Shown here one piece after another: positions 6,910 to 15,671 of a DNA stretch of 24,701 nucleotides (positions are counted from its first letter, which is position 1; every line of letters starts with the position of its first letter). The DNA is from DASWED01 sp036394995 (lineage in GTDB: Bacteria > Actinomycetota > UBA4738 > JACQTL01), in assembly GCA_036394995.1 (NCBI GenBank), contig DASWED010000018.1, positions 1 to 24,701 of the forward strand, in the 5' to 3' direction. Position numbers and translations under genes: made by a program. Under the pieces are notes generated by a model that saw only the letters and a program-made list of their open reading frames with translations, made no database searches and was not told where the DNA came from.

Positions 6910-7800
6910 TCACACGTACTCCTCGATCTGCCTCGTCCCGAGGAGCCGGGCGTACAGCACGATCCCGATGACCAGGACGATCATCAGGATGAACGACAGG
7001 GCCGAGGCGATCGGGTACTCGAAGTCCTGGAGGTACTTCAGCTGGATGATGTTCCCGATCATCGTGTTACCGGGCCCGCCGAGGATGGCGGCGTTGACGA
7101 AGTCCCCGACCGCCGGGACGAACGTCAGCAGGACGCCGGCGAACACCCCGGGGACCGACAGCGGCAGGATGACGTGGAGAAACACGCTGCGGTTGCTCGA
7201 GTAGAGGTCGCGGGCGGCCTCCACCACGTTGCGGTCGATCCGCTCCAGGGCCACGTACAGCGGGAGCGCCATGAACGGCAGGTAGTTGTAGGCGATGCCC
7301 GCCACGACCGCCGTCGAGGTGGCCAGCACGTGGTAGTCCTGCGGCAGGAGGTGCCAGTCCTTCAGGGTCCCGAGGACGATCCCCTGGTCGGACAGGATGA
7401 ACTGCCACGCCAACGTCCGGATCACGAACGACACCAGGAACGGCAGCAGGATCAGGAACAGGAAGGTGTTCTTGTGCCGGCCCCCGTGGAACGCGATCCA
7501 GTACGCCAGCGGGTAGGCCACGACCAGGATCGCGAGCGTGGCCACGGCGCCGTACCCCAGCGACCGCAGGAACTGGACGTGGTACAGGCTCATGGCGTCC
7601 GCGAAGTTCGCGAAGCGCCACGTCTGCCGGAACCCGTCCAGGAGGTTCCCGGTCTGGAGGGAGAGCGACGCCATGTAGAACAGCGGGACGACGAAGAACG
7701 CGAGCAGCCAGAGGCTCCCGGGGGCGGCGAGGCCGTACGCGGCGAGACGCCTGCGGATGCCGCGGCGCCGGGGAGCTACGACGCGAACACCGGCTCCCAT
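6910..7800 (-). CDS. potB: Spermidine/putrescine-type ABC transporter permease PotB
   Basis: Permease partner of PotC, 296 residues, with six predicted transmembrane helices. The EAA loop is VVEAARDLYSSNRSVFLHVILP. PotB-type features are FFVVPLFYMASLSL near the N-terminus, RTLAWQFIL, and PAVGDFVNAAILGG. The frame is open for about 430 codons further upstream, but that part is the shadow of potD. The ATG at 7800 gives a short basic N-terminus ahead of the first helix and overlaps the end of potD by 25 nt, so translation is probably coupled. Confidence 0.93.
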   Translation of the reverse strand: MGAGVRVVAPRRRGIRRRLAAYGLAAPGSLWLLAFFVVPLFYMASLSLQTGNLLDGFRQTWRFANFADAMSLYHVQFLRSLGYGAVATLAILVVAYPLAYWIAFHGGRHKNTFLFLILLPFLVSFVIRTLAWQFILSDQGIVLGTLKDWHLLPQDYHVLATSTAVVAGIAYNYLPFMALPLYVALERIDRNVVEAARDLYSSNRSVFLHVILPLSVPGVFAGVLLTFVPAVGDFVNAAILGGPGNTMIGNIIQLKYLQDFEYPIASALSFILMIVLVIGIVLYARLLGTRQIEEYV

Positions 7801-9082
7801 ATGCTGTTCCACTCCTCCTCCTCGGCGGAGTCCTTGAACACCTTGTACTTGTGCGCCGCGGCCAACTGATCCGCGGACGGGAACACCAGCGGGCTGTTCG
7901 CCACGTCCGGGTCCTTGATGTCGTTCAGCACGATCTCCTTGGCCGCGGGGACGGGCGACACGTACCAGATGAAGTCCGCGTTGGTCGCCGCGACCTTCGG
8001 GTCGTACGCGAAGTTCATCCACATGATCGCGTCCACGGGATGCTCGGGATTGATCGGGATGCACATGTTGTCCGTCCACAGGACGGCGCCCTCGCCGGGG
8101 GTGCTGAGCTTCATCTCCGGGAAGCCGTCGCCGCCGATGTTCTTCGGCGCCGCGGCGATGAAGATGTCGCCCGACCAGGCCTGGGTGATCACGGTGTCGC
8201 CGTTCTCCAGCGCGTTGATGTACCCCTGGTCGTAGAAGGCACGGATGATGCCGTCGTCCCGGGCCTTGCTCAGGATGTCCGCCACCTTCTTCCAGTCGTC
8301 CGGCGTGGAGGTCTGGATGTCGAACCCCTGCCACACCAGCGCGGGGCACGGGAGGTCCTGGTTGTTGCCGAACATGCCGACCTTCCCCTTGTACTGGGGG
8401 TCGAGCAGGTCGCCGAACGTCGTCGGCGGCTCGGTGACGACCTTGGAGTTGTAGCCGATCGCCGTGAAGCCCGACTGCCAGGCGACCGAGTACGCGTTGC
8501 CCGGGTCGTACACCGGGTCCTTCACCGCGTCCGACGCGTACTTCTCGAAGTTCGGCAGGAACGAGTGGTCGAGCGGCGTCAGGAACCCCAGCGCGATCAT
8601 GCGCTCGATCGGCCCGCCGTTCGTGATCACGATGAGGTCGAACCCGCAGTACTGGCCGTTCTGGAGCGACGGGATGATCCGGGCGAGGAACGGGTTGTTG
8701 TCGTTGATGGCGGTCTTGTACGTGACCTCGATCCCCGTCTGATTCGTGAACTCCTTCAGCGTGCTGCGGTCGATGTACAGGTCCCAGTTGGCGAAGTTGA
8801 GCTGCCCGCTGGGCTTGCCGTCGCCGTAGATGTCGCTGAGCGGTGAAGGGGACGGCGACGCGGTCGCGGTCGCTGTCCCGGTTCCTGAGGCCGCCGGGGG
8901 TGCAGTGGTGGTCTTCCTCGCCCCGCTCACCCCGCAGGCGGCGAGGATCGAGGCCAGGCTCATCGCGCCGGCCCCGGCGCCCGCCACCTTGAACAGGTCG
9001 CGGCGTGACATTCGCCGCTGGGTCAGACCACGCCAGAGCGCGGGGTCGATCTCGAACCGGCCAGGCCGGTCGTCGTGTTCGT

Positions 9083-9086
<4 letters not shown>
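7776..9086 (-). CDS. potD: Polyamine-type ABC transporter substrate-binding lipoprotein PotD (Tat-exported)
   Basis: Extracytoplasmic solute-binding protein of 436 residues (bacterial solute-binding family 1/8, PotD/PotF-like). The N-terminus carries a twin-arginine motif (SRRDLFK, R28-R29), a hydrophobic segment and the lipobox ILAAC with Cys51, so it is probably a Tat-exported lipoprotein. A Thr/Ala/Pro/Ser-rich linker (about 58-84) precedes the binding domain. That domain opens with LNFANWDLYIDRSTLKEFTNQTG and contains DLIVITNG, AYSVAWQSGFTAIGYN and ITQAWSGDI, as in PotD. Start is GTG, overlapping the potA TGA by 4 nt. Confidence 0.94.
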
Positions 9087-10213
<1,127 letters not shown>

Positions 10214-10240
10214 CCACGCTCCCCGTGTTCGCTCGCGTCG

Positions 10241-10246
10241 ATTATC
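10241..10246 (-). promoter_or_regulatory. Putative -10 element of the pot operon
   Basis: GATAAT on the minus strand, inside the string GGGATAATCGA that recurs before prfA. It predicts a start near 10234 and a 5' leader of about 20 nt that contains the potA GGGGAG ribosome-binding site. No convincing -35 hexamer is visible. Overall the hisD-potA gap (10214-10327) holds nothing else I can name. Confidence 0.4.
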
Positions 10247-10327
10247 CCCATCGCCATCCGGCCGGGCCGGGGACCGGGGGGAACCTCCATCGCCCGGTTG
10301 TACGGAACGGACAAGGGCCCGGGCCGG

Positions 10328-11602
10328 TCACGAGGGTTTCGGGGGGCGGCGGACCTCGACGGCCCGGGCGTGGCCGCGGAGGCCCTCGGCCCGGGCCACC
10401 AGCTCCACCTCGTCCCCGTGCGCGGCGAGCCCCGCGGCCGAGGCCTCCACCACGCTGGACACCGTGACGAAGTCCGAGGCCCGCAGGCCGGAGCCGAACC
10501 GGGCCGTGGCCATCGTGGGGAGGACGTGGTTCGACCCCACGCCGTAGTCCCCGAAGGCCACCGGGGTCAGGGGCCCCAGGAACGCCGCGCCGTAGGACCG
10601 GCACAGGGACAGGAACCGCCGGGGATCCCGGGTGACCACCTGGAGGTGCTCCGGCGCCACCCGGTCGGCCACCTCAGCGGCCTCGCGCTCCGTGCCCACC
10701 ACCACGGCCGCCGAGCTCCGGAGCGAGGACTCCACGATCTCCCGCCGGGCCGAGGCCGCCACCTCGGCCTCGAGCGCGGGGCGGGCCCGCCGGGGCAGGG
10801 TCGGGTCCAGGCTGACCATCACCACCCGGGCCAGGGGGTCGTGCTCGGCCTGGGCCACGAGGTCCGCCGCCAGGATCTCCGGGTCCGCCGTGGCGTCGGC
10901 CACGATCACCAGCTCCGTGGGCCCGGCCAGGCCGTCGATGCCCACCACCCCGGCCACCTCCCGCTTCGCCGCCGTGACCCAGACGTTTCCCGGACCGACG
11001 ACGACGTCGACCGGCGCCACGGTCTCCGTGCCGAACGCCAGGGCGGCCACGGCCTGGGCCCCTCCCACCCGGTACACGTGCCGGACGCCGGCGGCCGCGG
11101 CCGCGTACAGGACAAGGGGCGTCACCGACCCGTCGGGGGCGGGGGGCGTGCACAGCGCCACGCGCTCGACCCCGGCCACCCGGGCGGGAACCGCCGTCAT
11201 CAGCACGGTGGAGGGATAGGCGGCCCGTCCCCCCGGGACGTACGCGCCGGCCGCCCGCACCGGCCGGACGGTCTCCGCGTACGTCACGCCGTCGCGCTCC
11301 TCCACCCAGGGCAGCGGGAGCTGGCGGGCGTGGAGGTCCCACAGTCGTTCGTTCATCCGGTCGATGGCGGCCCTGAGGTCATCTGGCACCGCCGCCACCC
11401 CGGCCTCGATCTCCTCCCGGCTCACCTCGATCCGACCGGCCACGTCGGCGCCGTCGAACCGGCGGGTCAGCTCGACCAGCGCCGCGTCGCCCCCCGTCCG
11501 GACCCGGTCCAGGATCTCCCGGACGCCCGACACCACGTCCTCGTCGAACGCAGGGCGAACGGGCCCGGGGAGGTCCGCCGGATCGTCGATCGTCCTCAGC
11601 AT
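10328..11602 (-). CDS. hisD: Histidinol dehydrogenase
   Basis: Catalyses the last two steps of histidine synthesis, histidinol to histidine with two NAD+. At 424 residues it has the standard length. Recognised motifs include PGGRAAYPSTVLMTAVPA, RVGGAQAVAALAFGTE, VGPGNVWVTAAKREV, the zinc and catalytic segment DLVAQAEHDP, VAPEHLQ (general-base Glu-His pair), GSNHVLPT, and the C-terminal EGLRGHARAV with the zinc-ligand His. It stands alone, without other his genes beside it, divergent from the aminotransferase at 11749 and 114 bp before potA. The ATG at 11602 gives the expected N-terminus; GGGAG lies 11 nt upstream, slightly long spacing. Confidence 0.97.
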   Translation of the reverse strand: MLRTIDDPADLPGPVRPAFDEDVVSGVREILDRVRTGGDAALVELTRRFDGADVAGRIEVSREEIEAGVAAVPDDLRAAIDRMNERLWDLHARQLPLPWVEERDGVTYAETVRPVRAAGAYVPGGRAAYPSTVLMTAVPARVAGVERVALCTPPAPDGSVTPLVLYAAAAAGVRHVYRVGGAQAVAALAFGTETVAPVDVVVGPGNVWVTAAKREVAGVVGIDGLAGPTELVIVADATADPEILAADLVAQAEHDPLARVVMVSLDPTLPRRARPALEAEVAASARREIVESSLRSSAAVVVGTEREAAEVADRVAPEHLQVVTRDPRRFLSLCRSYGAAFLGPLTPVAFGDYGVGSNHVLPTMATARFGSGLRASDFVTVSSVVEASAAGLAAHGDEVELVARAEGLRGHARAVEVRRPPKPS

Positions 11603-11748
11603 GCCGTCCGCCGCTCCCGTCCTTCCTGCACGACCGCCCCCGGCCGGGCGGTGGAGCGCGAGCGTACCGCCGGACGCCCCGGCGGGACGGCGGGGTGCGG
11701 GCTGTCCACGCCGGCGAAACCGGACGCGGGCACGGAGACGTAGGGTAG
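11603..11748. promoter_or_regulatory. Divergent intergenic region between hisD and the aminotransferase
   Basis: A 146-bp region that must hold promoters for both directions. On the plus strand TAGGGT (11741-11746) fits a TANNNT -10 element. It would start transcription near 11753, beyond the listed ATG but 2 nt before an in-frame GTG at 11755. On the minus strand TACGCT is a weak -10 candidate for hisD. No convincing -35 boxes or operators were seen. Confidence 0.4.
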
Positions 11749-13119
11749 ATGGGCGTGGACGAGCACACGATGCTGGACCGGGCGGCGGACATCGAGCGGG
11801 ACGAGACCGCCCGGCTCCTCGAACGGACCCCGGCGTCGGCCGCCCTGTTCGAACGGGCCGTGCGGAGCATGCCGCTCGGCGTCGCCTCCTCCTTCCAGGC
11901 CGCCGACCCCTACCCGATCTACCTGGCCCGGGGCCGGGGCAGCCGGGTGTGGGACGTGGACGGCACCGAGTACGTCGACTACCACGGCGGCTTCGGGACC
12001 ATGGCGGTGGGCCACGCGCACCCGAAGGTGGAGGAGGCGATCGCCCGGGCGGCGTCGACCGGGACCCACTTCGCGGTGACCACCGAGGCCACCGTGGCCC
12101 TGGCCGAGGAGCTGTGCCGCCGGTTCGGCATGGAGCGGGTGCGGTTCTCGAACTCCGGGACCGAGGCCACCATGGACGCCCTGCGGGTGGCCCGGGCCGC
12201 CACCGGACGGGAGCGCCTGGTCAAGATCGAGGGCTCGTACCACGGCCACCACGACGCCGTGATGTTCTCGGTGGTGCCCTCCATGGCCCAGCTCGAGGGA
12301 CACGACGCCGGGGGGAACATCCCGTTCTCGGGCGGGATCCCCAAGCACACCGCGGACGAGCTCGAGATCGTGCCGTTCAACGACGCCCCGGCCCTGGAGC
12401 GGATGCTGGAGGGCCACCCGGGTCAGTTCGCCGCGCTGATGATCGAGCCCGTGATGATGAACATCGGCATCGTTCCCCCGGACCCCGGATACCTGGAACG
12501 GGTCCGGGAGCTGTGCACGAAGCACGGCGTGGTCCTGATCTTCGACGAGGTGAAGACCGGGGCCACCGTGGCGCCCGGTGGGGCCACCGAGCGGTTCGGC
12601 GTGCAGCCGGATCTGGCCTGCTTCGCCAAGGCCATCGGCGGGGGGACGCCGCTCGGCGCGTTCGGGGGCGCCGCCGCGGTGATGGACGAGATCGGGCGGT
12701 CCGTGGCCCACCAGGGGACGTTCAACGGGAACCCGCTGTGCGTGGCCGCGGCCCTGGCGGCGCTGACCGAGGTCATGACCGCGGAGGCCCACGCCGAGGC
12801 GGACCGGGTCTCGGCCCGGCTGGCCGACGGGTGCCGGGCCGCCATCGCCGCGCACGGCATCCCCGCGCACGTCCAGCAGCTGGGGCTGAAGGGATCCGTG
12901 TCCTACCGCCGGGAGCCGCTCCGGAGCTACCGGGACTACCTGGAGACCCACCCGGAGCTGTTCGCCGCGAGCTGGCCCTGGCTGGTGAACCGGGGCGTGT
13001 TCATGACCCCCGGCGACGAGGAGCAGTGGCTGGTCAGCGTGCAGCACACCGACTCCGACGTGGACCGGTACCTCGACGCATTCGAGGGGTTCTGCTCCGC
13101 CCTGGCCCCCCCCGCGTAG
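11749..13119 (+). CDS. Class III (PLP) aminotransferase, HemL-like
   Basis: Fold-type I PLP enzyme of 456 residues. It has the phosphate-binding SNSGTEATMDALRVARA (S136-G137-T138), EGSYHGHHDA, the PLP-ring Asp in LIFDEVKTG (D266) and the Schiff-base lysine K294 in FAKAIGGGTPLGAFGG. These are shared with glutamate-1-semialdehyde aminomutase (HemL). Several HemL hallmarks differ: PLGVASSFQ instead of PGGVNSPVRAF, EVKTGATV instead of EVMTGFRV, and GTFNGNP instead of GTxSGNP. I therefore prefer a HemL-like aminotransferase or mutase of unknown substrate. The start may instead be the GTG at 11755 if the mRNA is leaderless. No other haem genes adjoin it. Confidence 0.85.
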   Translation: MGVDEHTMLDRAADIERDETARLLERTPASAALFERAVRSMPLGVASSFQAADPYPIYLARGRGSRVWDVDGTEYVDYHGGFGTMAVGHAHPKVEEAIARAASTGTHFAVTTEATVALAEELCRRFGMERVRFSNSGTEATMDALRVARAATGRERLVKIEGSYHGHHDAVMFSVVPSMAQLEGHDAGGNIPFSGGIPKHTADELEIVPFNDAPALERMLEGHPGQFAALMIEPVMMNIGIVPPDPGYLERVRELCTKHGVVLIFDEVKTGATVAPGGATERFGVQPDLACFAKAIGGGTPLGAFGGAAAVMDEIGRSVAHQGTFNGNPLCVAAALAALTEVMTAEAHAEADRVSARLADGCRAAIAAHGIPAHVQQLGLKGSVSYRREPLRSYRDYLETHPELFAASWPWLVNRGVFMTPGDEEQWLVSVQHTDSDVDRYLDAFEGFCSALAPPA

Positions 13120-13162
13120 CCCGACGAGCGATTCGGGCCCGGATCCGCTCAAGGTTCGCGCC

Positions 13163-13187
13163 CCCGGAACCGATACCCACTTCCGGG
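13163..13187. promoter_or_regulatory. Inverted repeat just upstream of the response regulator gene
   Basis: CCCGGAA (13163-13169) and TTCCGGG (13181-13187) can form a 7-bp stem with an 11-nt loop, ending 8 nt before the ATG at 13196. It covers the only GGG that could serve as ribosome-binding site. No T-tract follows, so a simple terminator of the aminotransferase transcript is less likely than an operator or a translation-controlling hairpin. Confidence 0.45.
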
Positions 13188-13195
13188 TAGCCATC

Positions 13196-13615
13196 ATGCC
13201 AACTGTGCTGATCGTCGACGACGAACCGGACATCGTGATGCTCCTGCGCCTCGCTCTCCAGGCAGCGGGCTACACCACGGTCGAGGCATTCGACGGCGCC
13301 GAGGCCCTGGAGGTCATCGAAGCACGGCATCCCGACCTCGTGCTGCTCGACGTGATGATGCCGGTGATGGACGGCTGGACCACCCTCGAGCTCCTGAGCG
13401 AGCGCGCCGAACACCCCAAGGTCATCGTGGTCACCGCGAAGACCACCACCCGCGACGCGGACCGGGCCCGCAAGCTCGGCGCCGACGATTTCGTCACCAA
13501 GCCGTTCGAGCCGGACGAGCTCCTCCAGCGCATGCGGGCGGTCATGGGCGGGGAGAACCGCCCGGCCGTCGAGGCCCCTCCCCCGCTGTCCTCGCCGTTC
13601 ACCGGCGCCGTCTGA
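13196..13615 (+). CDS. Single-domain response regulator (CheY-like receiver)
   Basis: A 139-residue stand-alone receiver. The acidic pocket is D8-D9, the phospho-acceptor D52 lies in LVLLDVMMPVMDGW, the switch Thr is T80 in VIVVTAKTT, and the conserved lysine is K102 in FVTKPFEP. Residues after about 118 form a short Pro-rich tail with no output domain. No histidine kinase is encoded in the window, so its partner is unknown. It lies 76 nt after the aminotransferase and 49 nt before the acyltransferase, on the same strand. An effector role through protein-protein contacts is inferred from architecture only. Confidence 0.93.
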   Translation: MPTVLIVDDEPDIVMLLRLALQAAGYTTVEAFDGAEALEVIEARHPDLVLLDVMMPVMDGWTTLELLSERAEHPKVIVVTAKTTTRDADRARKLGADDFVTKPFEPDELLQRMRAVMGGENRPAVEAPPPLSSPFTGAV

Positions 13616-13649
13616 GCCCCGGATCCCCCGTTCGCCGGCGCCCGGCCGG

Positions 13650-13655
13650 TACCAT
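13650..13655 (+). promoter_or_regulatory. Putative -10 element for the cysE-like gene (leaderless start)
   Basis: TACCAT fits the TANNNT -10 pattern and is followed by exactly 9 nt and then ATG, the same spacing as in the atpZ promoter. Predicted transcription start is 13662, 3 nt before the ATG. There is no Shine-Dalgarno sequence and no clear -35 element. Confidence 0.45.
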
Positions 13656-13664
13656 GTCGGCCTC

Positions 13665-14408
13665 ATGGCCGAACAGCCGAACGCACGCCCCTCCGGACTC
13701 CGAGGCGACGTCTCCCGCCTGTTCTCCCCCGAGGGGACGAACGCGGGCACGCCGTCGGTGGGCGCCGCGGCCCGCCGGGTCCTGACCCGGGCGGGGCCCC
13801 AGGCCATCGCCCTGTACCGGGGCTCGCACTGGCTGTGGGAGCGCGGGCACGAGGCGGCCGCCGAGGCCGTGTGGCGGATCAACTACTTCCTCACCGGCGC
13901 GGACATCCACCCGGGAGCCGTCATCGGCGGCGGCCTGCGCATGACCCACACCGCGGGGGTGGTGATCGGCAGCGGCGTGGTGATCGGATCCGACGTCACG
14001 CTGCTGCACGGGGTGACGCTCGGCGGCTCGGGCCGGGGGTGGTTCGACGGCGTGTTCGAGGACGGCTACCCGGAGATCGGGGACCGGACCGAGATCATGG
14101 CCGGGGCCAAGGTCCTCGGCCCGATCAAGGTGGGCCGGGGCTGCTTCATCGGCGCGAACGCCGTGCTGGGGCGCGACCTCCCCGACGGGGAGGCCTACAC
14201 GCCCGGCCGGGAGCTGAGCGACCTCCGCAAGCGGGTGGCCGAGCTGGAGCGCCGCCTGGCCGACCTGGAGGCCGCCCCACCGGAGCCGGCGACGGCCCCG
14301 CCGGAGCCGGCAGCGGCCTCCGAGCCGGAGGCGGTCCCGCCCAAGCCCGCCGGAGCGCGCAGGACCCGGAAGAAGCCCGCGGAGCGCCCCGCGAGCGAGG
14401 TCGGCTAG
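13665..14408 (+). CDS. Serine O-acetyltransferase-like hexapeptide-repeat acyltransferase
   Basis: A 247-residue protein of the CysE/LbH family. A helical N-terminus leads into GADIHPGAVIGGG and THTAGVVIGSGVVIGSDV, then further hexapeptide turns to about residue 182. The catalytic pair equivalent to E. coli Asp143 and His158 is present (D80, H95). However, the Arg192-His193 motif (DRHP in CysE) reads DGYPEI here, and Asp157 is Thr94, so serine may not be the substrate. After the beta-helix come a short coiled coil (LRKRVAELERRLADLE) and a Pro/Ala/Glu then Arg/Lys-rich tail, both unusual for CysE. No cysK adjoins it. Confidence 0.82.
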   Translation: MAEQPNARPSGLRGDVSRLFSPEGTNAGTPSVGAAARRVLTRAGPQAIALYRGSHWLWERGHEAAAEAVWRINYFLTGADIHPGAVIGGGLRMTHTAGVVIGSGVVIGSDVTLLHGVTLGGSGRGWFDGVFEDGYPEIGDRTEIMAGAKVLGPIKVGRGCFIGANAVLGRDLPDGEAYTPGRELSDLRKRVAELERRLADLEAAPPEPATAPPEPAAASEPEAVPPKPAGARRTRKKPAERPASEVG

Positions 14409-15628
14409 GTCGGGCCCTTCGCTCCGGCCGGCTCGTCGGTGGGGGCGGGCCCCGGCTTCCCCGACGCGGCGGGCCCGGACGGCGGTTCCTCCGAGGACTC
14501 GGCGTGAGCGGCCATCCGGACGCGATGTGTCGCCCGGATCCTGGGCCAGGCCCGGGGGATGGCCGTGGCCACGATGACGGTCAGGGCCGCCAGCCCGATC
14601 CCCCCCACCAGCAGTCGCCCGTTGAGCAGGGCGACGGCCAGGGCGCTCCCGGAGATCAGCGTGCTCCACAGGTACATCAGCAGCACGGCCTGCCGGTGGC
14701 TGTGCCCGAAGTCCATGAGCCGATGGTGGATGTGCTCCTTGTCCGCGTGGGTCACCGGCCGGCCCCGGCGCATCCGCCGGAGGATGGCCAGGACCACGTC
14801 GAGGAAGGGGACCGCCAGGATGACCAGCGGGACCAGGACCGGGATCGAGAACGCGGCCAGGTCACCGCCCGACGGGGGCACGAAGTTCCGGCCCACCCCC
14901 GAGATCGTCGCGGCGGCCAGGAGCAGCCCGAGCAGCATCGACCCGGAGTCCCCCATGAAGATCCGGGCCGGGTGGAAGTTCCAGGGGAGGAACCCCAGGG
15001 CCCCGCCCGCCGCCAGCGCCGACAGCAGTGGGGCGGTCAGGTTCCCGGACTCCCCGGAGCTGGGGGCCTGGACCACGTACGTGAAGAACGCGATGGCGGC
15101 GATGGCCACCATCCCGGCGGCCAGGCCGTCCAGGCCGTCGATGAGGTTCACCGCGTTCACCATCCCCACCACCCACACCACGGTGAGGGGGACGGCGAGG
15201 TCCGAGCCCAGCACCAGGAGGCCCTGGCCCGGGAAGAAGAAGTACAGGAGCTGGACGCCGAACAGCACCAGCAGCCCGGCCGCCAGGAGCTGTCCGGCCA
15301 GCTTCACCGGGGCGGCCGTCCCCCGGACGTCGTCCACGACCCCGATCAGGACCAGCACCGCCCCGGCCACCAGGGCCCCCGCCGGCTCCAGCGACGTCCG
15401 GAACAGGGCCCGGAACGCCCCCAGCTGGTGGGCCACCACCATGCCGGCCAGCACGGCCAGGAAGATGGCCAGCCCGCCCATGGTGGGCGTGGGGCGGGGG
15501 TGGACCTTCCGGTCGGACGGGTGGTCCACCGCGCCGATCCTCACCGCGAGCCACCGGACCGCCGGCGTCGTGGCGAACGAGACCACGAACGCGGTCCCGA
15601 ACACGATGAGGAACGGCTTCAGGTTCAC
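14405..15628 (-). CDS. wecA: Undecaprenyl-phosphate sugar-1-phosphate transferase (WecA/TagO/MraY family)
   Basis: Polytopic membrane enzyme of 407 residues that moves a UDP-amino sugar phosphate onto the undecaprenyl carrier, the first step of a wall polymer or arabinogalactan-type linkage. About eleven hydrophobic segments are visible. Family motifs: PTMGGLAIF (48-56), the Mg2+ pair D99-D100 in GVVDDVRG, NLIDGLDGLA (161-170), FMGDSGS (D226-containing 224-230) and the HIHHRL loop (299-304). The C-terminal 50 residues are a Pro/Ser/Ala-rich tail. Start is GTG, 43 nt after glyA. Its stop overlaps that of the convergent cysE-like gene in a shared CTAG. Confidence 0.93.
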   Translation of the reverse strand: MNLKPFLIVFGTAFVVSFATTPAVRWLAVRIGAVDHPSDRKVHPRPTPTMGGLAIFLAVLAGMVVAHQLGAFRALFRTSLEPAGALVAGAVLVLIGVVDDVRGTAAPVKLAGQLLAAGLLVLFGVQLLYFFFPGQGLLVLGSDLAVPLTVVWVVGMVNAVNLIDGLDGLAAGMVAIAAIAFFTYVVQAPSSGESGNLTAPLLSALAAGGALGFLPWNFHPARIFMGDSGSMLLGLLLAAATISGVGRNFVPPSGGDLAAFSIPVLVPLVILAVPFLDVVLAILRRMRRGRPVTHADKEHIHHRLMDFGHSHRQAVLLMYLWSTLISGSALAVALLNGRLLVGGIGLAALTVIVATAIPRAWPRIRATHRVRMAAHAESSEEPPSGPAASGKPGPAPTDEPAGAKGPT

Positions 15629-15637
15629 CGGGCCGCT

Positions 15638-15662
15638 CCCCCCGTGGATCCCGGTCGGGGGG
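15638..15662 (-). promoter_or_regulatory. Hairpin covering the wecA ribosome-binding site
   Basis: On the minus strand CCCCCCG and CGGGGGG form a 7-bp GC stem with an 11-nt loop between the glyA stop and the wecA GTG. The 3' arm contains most of the GGGGGAG ribosome-binding site of wecA. No U-tract follows, so translational control or mRNA stabilisation is more likely than termination. Confidence 0.4.
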
Positions 15663-15671
15663 CCATCGCCG

